Shown: in pieces, positions 31,212 to 42,983 of the stretch
Layout: each line of letters opens with the position of its first letter
Numbering within the stretch: position 1 is the first letter of the stretch
NCBI GenBank assembly: GCA_951812925.1
Contig: OX638368.1
Span: 15,935,187 to 15,999,186 of the forward strand
Direction of reading: 5' to 3'
From: Calliopum simillimum
Taxonomy: Eukaryota > Arthropoda > Insecta > Diptera > Lauxaniidae
DNA: 64,000 nt
Notes under the pieces: generated by a model
The model's input: only the letters and a program-made list of their open reading frames with translations
Database searches by the model: none
Told to the model about the DNA's origin: nothing
Program-made: the position numbers and the translations under genes

Positions 31212-33329
31212 ATAAAAAATGTCCCGAGCAATTACATGCAAATTGAAGATAATTTGGAGTTAAATTCGGATGATTCGCCGATTGTCCTTACATTAAGTGA
31301 ACATGTTATCACAAAGCCAACTAATCCATATCTGACCAACAAAGGGACTGATTGGGAAAGATTCAGAATTATGCTTGAAGATAGAATTGATTTAGTAGTT
31401 CCATTACAATCCGAAGAACAGTTAGATTTCGGGGTGGAAAAACTTGCCAATGATATTCAGTATTCAGCATGGCAAAATACACCTGAAGTTAGTAGAAAAC
31501 TGAAAGGTAACAATTATCCTAAAGAAATATTAGAACTAATTTCTTAAAAAAGGAAAGCACGAAAAAAATGGCATCAAACCAGAGCTCGGCAAGACAAAAC
31601 AAGACTGAATAATTTAACGTCTCAATTGAGAAATCCGATTTGCAGAACATCTTGAAAAGATTTTCAACCTAATACGGTGAATGACACTATTTCATTACCA
31701 AATATTATTGAACAAGAAGTTATGGAAATACCATTCGTCACTCCAGCTGAAATAAAAAAATAAATTAAAAATAATATCAGTCCGAAAAAAGCTCCTGGTT
31801 TTGACCTGATCACTGGGCAAATACTTACAGAACTACCAAGGAATGCATTGGTTAAAATAACAAATATAATTAATGCATCATTCAAATTAAAATATGTACC
31901 AATATTTTGGAAAGTGGCTGAAGTTATTATGATGCCGAAACCTGGAAAACCACTCCATGAAACCACATCATATCGACCAATTTCATTGTTGCCGATAATG
32001 TACAAATTATTTGAAAAACTTCTATTAAAAAGACTAAAACCAATCATCGAAAAGAAACACCTTATTCCGGATCATCAATTTGGCTTTCGCAACCAACACT
32101 CTACGATTGATCAGGTCCATGAAATTGCTAATACCATTGAAAAATCATTAGAAGAAAAGAAAGTGTGCTCAGCAATATTCCTTGATGTAGCACAAGCTTT
32201 CGATAAAGTCTGGCATGAGGGATTGAACCATAAACTCAAAATGTACCTTCCTGCACAATATTCGAAAATTCTCGAATCATATATATTAGAACGTTACTTC
32301 AGAATCAAGCAAGAAGATGCACATTCTGATTTGAAGGAAATCAAGGCAGGCGTTCCACAAGGTAGTGTATTTGGACCAGTTCTCTTTCTCCTATACACTA
32401 GTGACCTACCGACATTGAACGAAAATATAGTTGCAACATTTGCTGATGATACTGCAATTTTGGCTGTAGGTGACAATAATACTGAGTCCACAGTAAAGTT
32501 ACAAGTAGCCATTGCTGAAGTGCAACGCTGGACAGCTGCGTAGCGCATCAAACTTAATGAAACTAAATCAGTGCATATCGACTTTACAAATAAACGTATA
32601 GAGCACAAGCCAGTGTACATTAATCAACAAATAGTTTCGTACGAGAATACAGCAAAATATCTTGGCATGACCTTAGATGCTAAACTCAGGTCACATGTCA
32701 AGAAAAAACAAGAAGAACTAAAATTAAAGTACAGAAAAATGTACTGGCTATTGGGAAGATATTCCGCATCGTCAAAATACAACAAGTTACTCTTGTATCA
32801 ACAAGTCCTTACAGCAATCTGGACTTATGGTATTCAGCTCTGGGGCTGTACCAGTCAGATTAACAGATTAATTATTCAAAGATTTCAAAATAAAGTACTT
32901 CGTGATATTGTTAATGCACCCTGGTACATTCGTAATGACAACTTGCACAGGGATATGAACGTGGAAACTGTAGAAAACGTCATCAAAAAGTGTGCTTAAA
33001 GTCATGAACGAAGGCTTCAACAACATATCAACATTTAGGCTCTCCAGTTCCTTGATAATGATGGCCTAACCAGAAGATTAAAGCGAGTCAAACCTTTTGA
33101 GCTTGTGTAATTAAGTAAATATAATAACAATAAATAAAATCATCTCTCAGTTCACATTAAAATAGTGACCAACATAAAAAATTTGTCAGAATTAAAGTAA
33201 ATATCATAGGATAAGTACTTTGTAATTTTAAAATCGTATTAGTTTAAGTTAAAATCAAATAGTTTATTAGTGTTAAATAACTAGATTGCTATATAATAAA
33301 TTCACCAAAGGGTGTTTAAAAAAAAAAAA
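31212..33329 (+). mobile_element. Jockey-clade LINE, 5'-truncated, few stop codons
   Basis: One plus frame runs through nearly the whole element. NYMQIEDNLELNSDDSPIV at the start is the end of the endonuclease domain. Then come KAPGFDLITGQIL, SYRPISLLPIMYKLFEKLLL, HQFGFRNQHSTIDQVHEI, IFLDVAQAFDKVWH, AGVPQGSVFGPVLFLLYTSD and FADDTAIL (the catalytic xADD box, with the first D in LDVAQAF). KYLGMTLDAKL and YGIQLWGC form the thumb and C-terminal region. There is no RNase H, as in Jockey. In-frame stops occur at about 31545, 31653, 31761, 32541 and 32997, with no frameshifts seen. A tail of about 13 A ends at 33329. Confidence 0.92.
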
Positions 33330-34410
33330 ATATTTTATACTTTCCACACATTTTCAACCTTCTCAAAACTTGTTCCGACATTTTTTGATATTTTCAAACT
33401 TTTTAAGTTTGAGGACATTTTAAATTTTCCAATAATTTGCAACTTCGTATGCAAGGCGAATATAAAGTTGCTTCCGTTTTTCTGCAATTTGTATGTAAAT
33501 TTAAAAAAAGCAACATTTTTGATAAAAGCGTAATAAAAACATAAATGTCAGCAAAAATGGTTGCTGACAGAAAACTCAACCGGGACATAAAAAAGTCAAT
33601 GAAAATGTCATAACAAAGAAAGTGCAGTTGAAAGAAATAAAATAGCAACGAAAAAAAATAAAAAAAAAGAACACTAAACAAAATGCTAAACGAAAAAATT
33701 AAAAGTTCAACACATAAAAAAACAAAAATAAAGCGCCACAGGCACAGTGCCAGAAGACGCTAATACACAAAGGAAGCAGCTCAAAGGATATGACCAGAAG
33801 AGAAGGGGTATAAAGTGCAGCAATTTGTGCTTTTAAATTCAATTTGTGATTTTCCTTTGCCATTTAAGGGAAAAGGTTAATAAAAATAAAAGCGAAATAA
33901 ACGTCATGGTCGATGTGAGTTTGAGGGCGCAGCAGCAACATTAAATTTAATTGAAATGACAATAAATGGAAATATTTATTACTAAAGCGAAACAGTATGA
34001 CATAAAAACATAAAAAGGATACAACATGTGTATTATATATAAAAATTAAGAAAATCGCACAGTGGAATTGAATAAACAGATTCCTCTGCAAATATGTATG
34101 GGGGTAGTGCTTATAAGAAAACAAAACTTATCGCTCTAATTGTAGAGATCCGGTTGAACATAGATTCTGAAGTACCTGAAATTAATATCCGAGACGTACT
34201 ACTCTTGAACATAAAAGTGTTCCGTACTAAAATTGTGCTTTTGCCAGGATCAAAACATTTTTAGTGAGGTATAAAAATATACCAAGGATCGTATTTCAGT
34301 TTGAAACAGAAATTGGTTTTTTTACAACCCATCGTAAAATATTTGTACATACTAGAATTGTCAAAATTCGACCACAAATGTTTTAAATAATTTCGGTACT
34401 TTTCGGACAC
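33330..34410. other. no feature recognised
   Basis: AT-rich DNA with A-rich stretches (33590-33740). No exon, element end or RNA gene recognised. Confidence 0.4.
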
Positions 34411-34670
34411 TTATTACTTTTTTTTTGCTATTAAGTACAAAACAGAAAAGCTTATTTATCATCCCTGGTACATTTGATGTGCAACCTAATATTGAAAAAT
34501 TTGTATTTAATTTTGACAGGCTTAAGTGCAACACATTAAAATAATTTTAACTTTGTGTACATTTACACATAAATACCTTTCTAATGGTGTATAATTCAAA
34601 GTCATACTAAATTTCTAACATAGTAAAAAAGGTAATACAAATTTTTGTCTTGCGTATTAATACTTAGTAG
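34410..34670. repeat. interspersed repeat C, copy 2
   Basis: It matches 8-190 and 49557-49733 through 'ctttctaatggtgtataatt' and 'tttttgtcttgcgtattaat'. Its left part ('gcttatttatcatccctggt') is shared only with the 49-kb copy. Confidence 0.75.
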
Positions 34671-34929
34671 CTGGAGACCGATCCCTGCTCGGTCAACAAT
34701 CTGATCTTATTACTTTAGTCGATGTTTTCGTTCGTAGCAATTTTTTGTTTTAAAAAAAGCACCTTTTCACCTCCGATGTTAATGCTTTCAAAATTATAAA
34801 CTAACCGATGAGAATAATAATAAGAAAAAACTCGGAAAGTATCGAATGGTATAGGAAAATATCAAAAACTCAAAATTTTTTTTGGTGAAATAGAATGCTC
34901 TAAAATAAATTAATGGGATAAGCCACGCA

Positions 34930-35230
34930 CCCAAAATATTTCGTCTTTTATATGGGGGCTGAAATATCTTCTTTTCAAAGGATCATACCTCGGAAAGTAA
35001 GAGACCTATTGGTACGGAAGAGTACGGCTATTCAACGCCATTAATAAAAAAGGATTTCACCTTCTCTTCTAGATACCCAGAAAGACTGAACATATTGTTT
35101 TCTTCAACTTCAAACCAGGATATTTCCAAATCCTGCAGATATGATGACAGTTCTGCTGATGAAGACGGACTTAGCGTCAAAAAGTACATGAGACTGTATA
35201 TAAAAACTAAAAACTTCATTCCACTTTTTT
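34930..35230. repeat. repeat D, single arm
   Basis: 'tatgggggctgaaatatctt' through 'atttccaaatcctgcagata' matches one arm of the foldback at 42281-42831. The minus strand is open for 63 codons (35028-35219). Translation of both copies keeps a similar peptide (LQDLEISWFEVEEN here), but shared DNA descent explains this. Confidence 0.6.
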
Positions 35231-35419
35231 TGTGCCTGAATTAATAACCAAAATTTTTATTTTGATAAAAAGTGTGTATGAAAATTATTGAACAACGCCT
35301 ACTTTTCGTGATGCTTTAGATACTCATGATCCAGATCCGCATAACAAATTTCATCAAAATATGTTATGATATTTTGCCCACTTTTAGGTCGTAGGTGCCT
35401 AATAAAAAGGAGATTCCTA

Positions 35420-36720
35420 CAGTTAAATTCAGAAAGGTTGCTTTGGAATTTTTTTTTTATAGTGTATTATATTATTGAGGGCAGTGACACGCCTTTCAAC
35501 GAGTTTTCCTAATATAACGGCATATCTCATATTGATGTTTGTTTTTAGGGGTAAAATTTCTTAAATTTTCATTAAAATTGTTGGAGTCGTTTTCGAGTAC
35601 TATTGAATCAAAGTTTAGAAAGGGTTTAGAAAGGGGCGTGGCACATCGTCAATACCGCCCACTTTTCGGTTATTACAAAGCTTTGATAAGCAGTACCTAC
35701 GTACCAAATTTCATTATAATATCTTGTAACATTTGCGAGATATAGCATTTAACGTATTTTGCTTGTATGGGAGGTTCCACGAGCAACGGCGATGTTTCGT
35801 TTACTTTCAGATCAGAGATGTCTAATAGCAAGTAAACTCCCTACGGCTAAATTCAGAAAAATTGCTTTATTAAAGGGTCCGCCAAATAACTTTTTTTTTT
35901 TTGAAAATTTTTTGAAAACATCGAGTGTAGCTTCGGCTGTGTGGCACGTAGCGCCGTCTTGTTGAAACCAAATGTTGCCAATATCCTCCTTTTCAATTTT
36001 TGTGAACAAATATTCGTTCAACATGGCCCGATAACGATCGCCATTGACTGTAACGGCCACTCCTTGCTCATTTTCGAAGAAAAATGGCCCAATTATGCTT
36101 CTTCGCGGGCCCACTTAGCGAAGCAAAAACGCAACCATATTCGTTCAGCGGAAGGATAAAACTAATTATCTGTCAAATCAGACATGAGCTAAGTGTTACC
36201 ATTCACGAAATAGGCACTAGTTGAAAAAAAAAAACGTTAGATGGCGGACCCTGTAGTTTTCTTGTAATACCATTTTATATTTTTGTAGGCGGCGCCACGC
36301 CCTTCAACGAGTTTTTCCAATATAAAGGCGTATCAGATATTAATCCTTGTTTGCGAAGGTAACATCTCCTAAATTCTCATTAAAATTGTTGGAGTCATTG
36401 TCGAGTAATATTGAATCAAAATAGTCAAGGGGTAAAAAGTGGACGTGGCACTTCTTCGATCCCGCCCACTTTTTGTCTGTTCTAAGGTACTATCAAGTCG
36501 TACCAGCTCACCAAATTTCATTCAAATATCTTGCACGGTTTGCGAGTTATGACTAAATTAAATTTAAAATTTAGCGCAGTGCCACGCCCTCTGGTGAGCA
36601 TTTACAAAGTTCAAACCTAGCTCATTCTTCATTGTATGCTTGTATCTAACACTATTCCAAGTTTCATTAAAATCGCTGTAGCCTTTTTCGAGAAAAATAT
36701 TTGGCACAGAAATAAGTACA
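35420..36720. repeat. two tandem units of ~425 bp, split by a mariner-type insertion
   Basis: 'ttcaacgagtttt.cc.aatat' recurs at about 35497 and 36305. Removing the 381-bp insertion and one TA leaves a period near 425 bp. Each unit holds 'attgttggagtc.tt.tcgagta' and a 'gtggcac...cgcccacttt' box. This is an interspersed tandem element of the 'ggcgtggcac' type common in this window. Confidence 0.7.
35873..36253 (-). mobile_element. 381-bp mariner/Tc1 deletion derivative
   Basis: Left end AAGGGTCCGCCAAATAAC and right end GTTAGATGGCGGACCCTG are inverted copies, with TA on each side (35871-35872 and 36254-36255). The minus strand keeps only the middle of a transposase: GPFFFENEQGVAVTVNGDRY and IWFQQDGATCHTAEATLDVF, including the second catalytic aspartate (QQDGATCHTA). 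The HTH, first D and last catalytic residue are gone. The same QxDxATxHTA lineage is seen at 56198-56770. Confidence 0.88.
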
Positions 36721-36724
36721 AACA

Positions 36725-38090
36725 AAAAAACATACAAGAAGAGAAGATATATAGATGAACCGCTGATTGTTATAACCCCACAAGTTTCATCAATTTGTCA
36801 ACATATCCAGCTGATGAATTGTATAAAACTTTATGTCACTGTTATTTCACTGCTACCACCAAAATAAAAAACCGTAAAGATTTTAATGCGAATAAAAAAG
36901 AAAAAAAAAAAAAAAACCAAAAATTCGCCAATAACAACAAAAATTCCAAATCCCAAAGCAGTGCACAGACATTGAATGTAATTTTAATTCACTTAAAACG
37001 CAATTGGCGAAATATGCTATATGTATTTGTGCGACAATGTATGGAATTGTGAGTGTGTGTGCATGTTCATGTGTGCGCTCTATAGTATTTTGGGAAAAAC
37101 CGCAAAAATGTTAGCGCACACGATGTATGTAGAAAATGCTTACATTTATATGTTACTTAAATGTAAAAGCTTAGCCACCCAGTTGTTACTTTAGGGGAAC
37201 CTGATCAAAAAAGTACCAAGTTTTAGTATTGCAGCTTTTGAGAAAATATAGAAAGTAATTTTCGAGGGAACTATTGCACAGGTCAAAACTTAATCTATTT
37301 TGAAATGTCGTACGCCGTAAGGCTGGTGGTAAGCATAGGTGGGAAATTTACCATGTCTTCTGGATTAAGCTGTTTGTAGCTTCTCAACGAGTACTTTTTG
37401 TTGCGGAGGAATGCCAGACAATCTTATAGGTTAAGTATATACAATGGTATCGTTGTATTTACAACACAGTCTGTAGGTATATGGTAATCTAGAAGAAATT
37501 GATTTTGTGGAGTTATTTCAGTGCACAGTAAAAGTTTTAGTTTAATTTTAAAACCAAATTAATTTTAAACTATTTTGGAATAAATTTCATTCTTTTCTGG
37601 TATAAATTTCAAACAAAAGTAAGTAAAGAAAACTGTAATTTTTTTGTGGGTGGTACCAAGACTATAATTTGCTGGAGCGAATCAATAAATAAGACAATAT
37701 TCGTTTCACCTATTTACTTCATCGCACTTCATTGAACTCTGTTTAACAGTTCTAAGGTAGTTTTTGAAACCACGCACAATGGGAGATTGTGGCCATAAAT
37801 AGGTAAAATTTGAAAGTGCTATGGATTTAAAAAATTTTTACGCCAATCGTCAGATAATACTTAGGGACGGAAAAAAAAACTATAAAAGTTTAAAATTTTG
37901 TTTTGGTTTAGCAACACAGTGAGCCCAAAGTTGGACTTTAAACAGAAAAAATGCTCTACAGAACTTTTAAAATTAGGAACTGCTGGATAAACGCTCTAGT
38001 TAATTTGTTTTAAGCCCGATCCACTAATATAGCATATTGTTAGAAAGTATATTGTTTCTACTTTGTTAAAAATATATTTTTTTTCTTTTG
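36725..38090. other. no feature recognised
   Basis: AT-rich, with an A-rich run at 36890-36920 and a chance 85-codon frame across it. No exon or terminal repeat seen. Confidence 0.4.
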
Positions 38091-38127
38091 CCGATTTTAT
38101 GTGAATTATAGTGATATTTCAAATGTT

Positions 38128-38645
38128 TAAAAAAAAATGGTAAAAATGGAAAAATTGCAAACTTTGACATTAAAAAAAAAAAAAATACATTTTCTGATTT
38201 TCATTATTTTTCAATATAATATGTGGCCAAGTATGCTTAATCGAAATGCAAAGTCCCTACTGCTTTTTTTGAGAACTTTTTTTTTTATAAACATTTTCAT
38301 ATTGTGGTTTTTGACTGGACAAAATAAGTTGACTTTTTTGGAACGCTATTTTTAATTCGTTTGCATCGAAATATATCAAGATAGCATTTTGTCATAAAGT
38401 ACTAGCATTAAGCTTTTAAAAAAACATTTGTTTGAGTTTTTATGTATGATAGGTGAATTATGGTGATTTTTCGAAAATTTAAGCTCAAAAAGCCAAAATC
38501 GATAAATTTTACAAACTTTGACATTAAAAAAAAAAAAAATACATTTTCTGATTTTCATTATTTTTCAATATAATATGTGACCAAGTATGCTTAATCGAAA
38601 TACAAAGTCCCTACTGCTTTTTTTGAGAACTTTTTTTTCTATGAA
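38128..38645. repeat. direct repeat pair, period 354 bp
   Basis: About 140 bp ('actttgacattaaaaaaaaa' through 'ccctactgctttttttgaga') occurs at 38161 and again at 38515 with only a few changes. It is a local tandem duplication without coding content. Confidence 0.85.
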
Positions 38646-38892
38646 TTTTTTCCTGTAGCAGTTTTTAAGAAAAAAAAATATTTTTATTTCTTTACATTCT
38701 GCAACGTTTTACAAAATATTTATCAATTTTAAGCTTACAGTCTTCTTAAATTCCAAAAAAAAAATTTTTAAGAGAAGGGTGACAGGTAAGGGGTATGTTA
38801 CCTCCTTTTAATCCCCCTTGGGACTCACCCTTTCTTAAAATAAGCCAAGAGCATATTGAAAGGTATACAAAAAACATTATAATTGGTATAAT

Positions 38893-39192
38893 ATGCCCCC
38901 TTCTGTGCATAAAGTTTTAATTCACGGAAGCGAAATCATACAAGCTCTTCATATACCAATTAGTAGTCTTTCCGAAGAAGCTCAGGAAGCATCAAACCAA
39001 GTTTTTAAAAGCGCTAGGTTACACAACAGTAGATTGTGCTCTAGAGTAGCAAACAAAGAAGACGTTTTGCATTACATGCTGATCTCTTCTGATCCGATTA
39101 TTAGCCAAATCCGAGTAAAACGTGATAAAAAATATAAAAAGTTATCACCAGAAGCTCAAGAGCTGTTGCAATTAAATGAAAAAACTGATTAA
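38893..39192 (+). CDS. 99-aa intact ORF, probable mobile-element protein C-terminus
   Basis: Open from ATG to TAA with no disruption: starts MPPSVHKVLIHGSEIIQALH, then SSLSEEAQEASNQVFK, LHNSRLCSRVANKEDVLHYM, LISSDPIISQIR and LSPEAQELLQL. I recall a family of insect proteins, many repeat-derived, with 'HGxxII...LPIxxxSEEAxEAxNK...R...RK.SR...N.D.xHxLLxSSDP' at the C-terminus; the match is by memory. The upstream catalytic part is missing. G+C is higher than in the flanks. A small inverted pair (AAGAGAAGGGTGA at 38769 with TCACCCTTTCTT near 38826) lies just upstream. Confidence 0.5.
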   Translation: MPPSVHKVLIHGSEIIQALHIPISSLSEEAQEASNQVFKSARLHNSRLCSRVANKEDVLHYMLISSDPIISQIRVKRDKKYKKLSPEAQELLQLNEKTD

Positions 39193-39379
39193 AATACATT
39201 TAAAACAATGAAATAACTTAATATTTTCCATTTTCTATTATTGTATACATTAGTTTCGACTTGATTGTGTCCTCTTTTTTTGATTTGATCGCCAATTTGA
39301 GCCAAAAGAATTGCAATGATAAAGTTTCTAGTGCAGACTATTTTTTGTGATAGTTTTTATGAAAATAATAAATAAAATG

Positions 39380-39880
39380 TTTAAAGGGCGTGAAAACGCC
39401 TACTTTTTATGTGGACATTATTTGTCATAATATCATTAACACATTTGCTAAACATCATCAATCTGCATGAAAGATTTTCGGAGATATTGATAAGTTAATT
39501 TTTTGGTAGGCGTGGCACTGCCCATTTTTCTAGTGCGGATTATTTGTTCTGATGGTCTTTTCATATGTACCAAATAATATCTATCTTCGTCAAATATTTT
39601 CAGAAATATGATGAATTTTTTTTTTTGAAGGCGTGGTACCGCCCACTTGTCCGGTGAACATTATTTGTCCTGATGACTTTTACACATTTCCCAAATCTCA
39701 TTTATCTGCGTCAAAGAGTTTCGGTGATATGATTAGTCAATTTTTTGAGGGGCGTGGCACCGCCCATTTTTTTAGTATATAGCTTAGCCTTTTTTTATAC
39801 TAGCATAATATAAAAACCTATTTAAAATCGGTTACTTAGTTTCCGAGTTAATAAGGGACAAATACACAAACAAACCAAAT
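39380..39880. repeat. four tandem units of 121 bp
   Basis: 'ggcgtg(g/a)(c/t)a' boxes fall at 39387, 39509, 39630 and 39751, intervals of 122, 121 and 121 bp. Each is followed by 'cgccca.tt.t...agtg..' and '..attatttgt..tgat'. A 'gggacaaatacacaaacaaa' tail follows the last unit. Confidence 0.85.
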
Positions 39881-41615
39881 CTAGTTTTTATAAAGTAGAT
39901 TTTCGTTTATTCCTCATAACTTGAAAACTATAAGAGATAGCGCGAAATTTTTAACATTTTTGAAATTAGCGGGGCTAAGTTATTGAAAATTGATACCCAT
40001 TTTGAAAAAAAAATCGGACCACGCCCCAACTTTGTATGGAAGGTAGGCGTGTCCGTCGGCGGATTTTGTTCATATTCACAGATTTTTATTATTTTAATGT
40101 TAAAAACATTTGTACCAAATTTCAATAGCCTAGCTCTATTATTACTATATATGACCGCCGTTCCATACAAACCCTCCCATTGTGCCACGGCTCGATGTGT
40201 AAAATGTGCTCTAGCTAAGGTCTATAACTTATAAGCCAAATAGACAGTCTAAGGAGCGAAGCATTTCTAACACCGTTTAAAATATCCAAATCAAATGGCC
40301 GCTTTTTCGATATATCAAACAATACCATGGTTTGCCGATCTCAGGTGCCACTCTTGTGTCACTTTTATTTTTATACCAACCACATTTTTCTCTCCACAGC
40401 GCTTGGACGGGTTTAGATTGGGTTTTTGTTTTATGACAGAGTATAATCGGTTAAAATAAGGATAAGCAACAGAGATAGGACTGAACCCAAGGAACTCCAA
40501 CGTTAATAGAGTATCATTAGATGTTAAATCGTCTACGGTAGAACGGCCTCTACAAAAGCTCACGATGCAATATTTGAGCAAAAGCTTTACAAATATCTAA
40601 AGCAGTGGTAACCAAACTCAATACTAGCGCATTTTAGCATCGAAAGCTTTTATGCTTTGCATAAGCTGCAAGCAAGAAACGCAGATCTGTACAACTACTG
40701 ACACGAAAAGCTTTTAAGCACAAAAGCTCAAGTGCCCGTGGGCATAAACATTGGATATCACTGAGTTAAAGCAACAACCATATTTTCACCTTTCAACTTT
40801 CACTTTATGGAGTATCTGAAACGAGCCAATTACATAGTAATTGCTAACATAGATTCCGCCCAGCCTGTTTTGGAAGTAAATAGATGGCGTTTGATACTGA
40901 GAAACAATCCGACGTCGGAGTTCTTTTTGTCCCTTACACTGATTTGTTGAAACGGCAAAAGCGCAATACCTGCAACGACTCATGCACAAGTTATTTTCTT
41001 TTTTAACTAAGTGGTATATGAGGTGAATGTAAACTTATGCAACAGATTGTTCCATCTCTCAGTACCAAATGCCTCAAGTAATTACTAGAGCAGGCTCGGC
41101 GGAACCCATATTGGCGACGACTATGTAAAAGTGTAGAAAATACTGAACGGATTACGTAAAGGGTGAACCAGTGTTGAATAAAACTTTTTCAAGACACAAT
41201 ATGATACGCTCTTTGGATTTCTTGTCATAAACTGCTCCATGTTAGGCCACCTCAAACAAATATACATAGATTTTATTGTAAAGCTCCCGGATCTTGCCAT
41301 TTATCTTCGAGCTCAAAGTTTGGAGTCAGAACTCTACTGTAGTTTCTTCGGGTAAGAAACATTTCTACTAGACTGCTTGCCTCATCAAAAATAATTTCAG
41401 AGTTTCAGATATCTCTCGCCTACATGACACGAGGCAATTCTCTGAATACGCTCATTATTAGCCTAAGTCATGGTACTTATAATCAGCCTTTATCTATAAA
41501 AGATATTCAGAATAGCTTGAATAGATTGCGAGATATAGCGTATTAAAATTTTTTCAATCGTTAAAAAATGTCTCAAAAAAAAAAAAAAGAAAGAAGTTGT
41601 ATGAACACAATATAT
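39881..41615. other. repeat tail, then unidentified sequence
   Basis: 39881-40200 contains 'aggtaggcgtgtccgtcggc', related to the mini-me left half. 40250-41600 is less AT-rich and has minus frames of 88 codons (40315-40581) and 67 codons (40786-40989). No domain is recognised, so this may be an old element. Confidence 0.35.
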
Positions 41616-41621
41616 ATGCAG

Positions 41622-42277
41622 TAGGGTGTCCCTTATTTAGGAAAAGTCAAAATTTTTTGTCGCGCTCCCCCAGAATCGAAAGATTTTGAGAAAAAAATGA
41701 GATCCCCCAAAGGACAGGTTTTTTTAAACGAATTAACCTGTGCCACGAAGGCATTCAAATTTATATGAAAATTAACATAGATTTTATATACTTCTAGTTT
41801 TAACTTGCTGGGAATCGCGTTGCCTGAAATATTTTTCGCCATCAAATGTGTATCTTATTGTTTTTGGGTCGCTGAACACGATACAAGTGTCAAAATTAAA
41901 TTTTGACAGCTGTCAACGGCTACAGAGCTGTCAAAACTCACAAAACTTCAAAATTAAAGAGTTTTGACAGCTCTGTAGTCGTTGACAGCTGTCAAAATTT
42001 AATTTTGACACTTGTATCGTGTTCAGCGACCCGAAAAACAATAAGATACACATTTGATGGCGAAAAATATTTCAGGCAACGCGATTCCCAGCAAGTTAAA
42101 ACAAGAAGTATATAAAATCTATGTTAATTTTCATATATATTTGAATGTCTTCGTGGCACAGGTTAATTCGTTTAAAAAAACCTGTCCTTTGGGGGATCTC
42201 ATTTTTTTCTCAAAGCCTTTCGATTCTGGGGGAGCGCGACATAAAATTTTGACTTTTCCCAAATTAGGGACACCCTA
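41622..42277. mobile_element. 656-bp foldback palindrome (TAGGGTGTCCC ends)
   Basis: 'tagggtgtcccttatttagg' pairs with 'cccaaattagggacaccc' plus TA. Arms of about 320 bp are nearly perfect complements around a centre near 41950, where 'agagctgtcaaaactc' faces 'gagttttgacagctct'. The ends fit TA-target insertion. Open frames read identically from either strand and are not genes. Confidence 0.92.
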
Positions 42278-42280
42278 ATT

Positions 42281-42831
42281 CAAAATTGTCAATATTTCTG
42301 CAAGATTTTGAGATACACTTGCTTGAAGTTGGAGAAAACGCTGTTTTCAGGTTTATGAAAAATGTGAAATTTTTTTTCTTTCGATTAGTTACACTCTTCT
42401 TTAGTAAAATATGCTTCAAAACTCGTCCAATAGGACGCTTAGTAATGATCTTTTGAAGAGAAAATATTTCAGCCCCCCCAAAGGACGCCCATTTTTATTG
42501 GCACTCACACATTTCATATCCTGTAGCAGACTAAAACTCATTTCGAGTTTTGTTTTTGGCCATATTTAGGTTTTTCGATACTAATATAATTTCGTCCTTT
42601 GTATGGGAGCTGAAACACCCTCAGTTCACTAGATCATAGCTCAAAAAGTAAAGGTCTTTTTGGAAAAGTTTGAAGGTAAATTTTGATTAAGAACAGTGTG
42701 GCTATTTGATGCCATTAAAAAAAATGAATTTCACCTTTTCGTGTAGCTACGCTATAAGCCTGAGGACAGCATTTTCTCCAACTTCAAGACAGAATATCTC
42801 AAATTCCTGCAGGAATATGACAATTTTGAGG
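42281..42831. mobile_element. diverged foldback, repeat D
   Basis: 'caagattttgagatacactt' near 42303 is the diverged complement of a stretch near 42790-42808, and 'aatatttcagccccccc' (42464) of 'gggagctgaaacaccctcag' (42605). The centre is near 42555. One arm also occurs alone at 34930-35230. It abuts the younger palindrome ending at 42277. Confidence 0.7.
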
Positions 42832-42983
42832 ACACAGGCCGATTCAGGGTCTAAAAGTTTATAAGACTGCGTATATGAAGCATTGTGTTCATACAACTTT
42901 TTTTTCGCGTGTCTGCGTTATTTATGTTCTCGATTTAAATACCAAATTTCATCAATTTAACTTTTGTACAATAACTTGCGATA

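Noticed and set aside
41633..42278. Two 70-74-codon frames with the same peptide on opposite strands
   Set aside because: They are the two arms of a palindrome read in each direction; a structural by-product.
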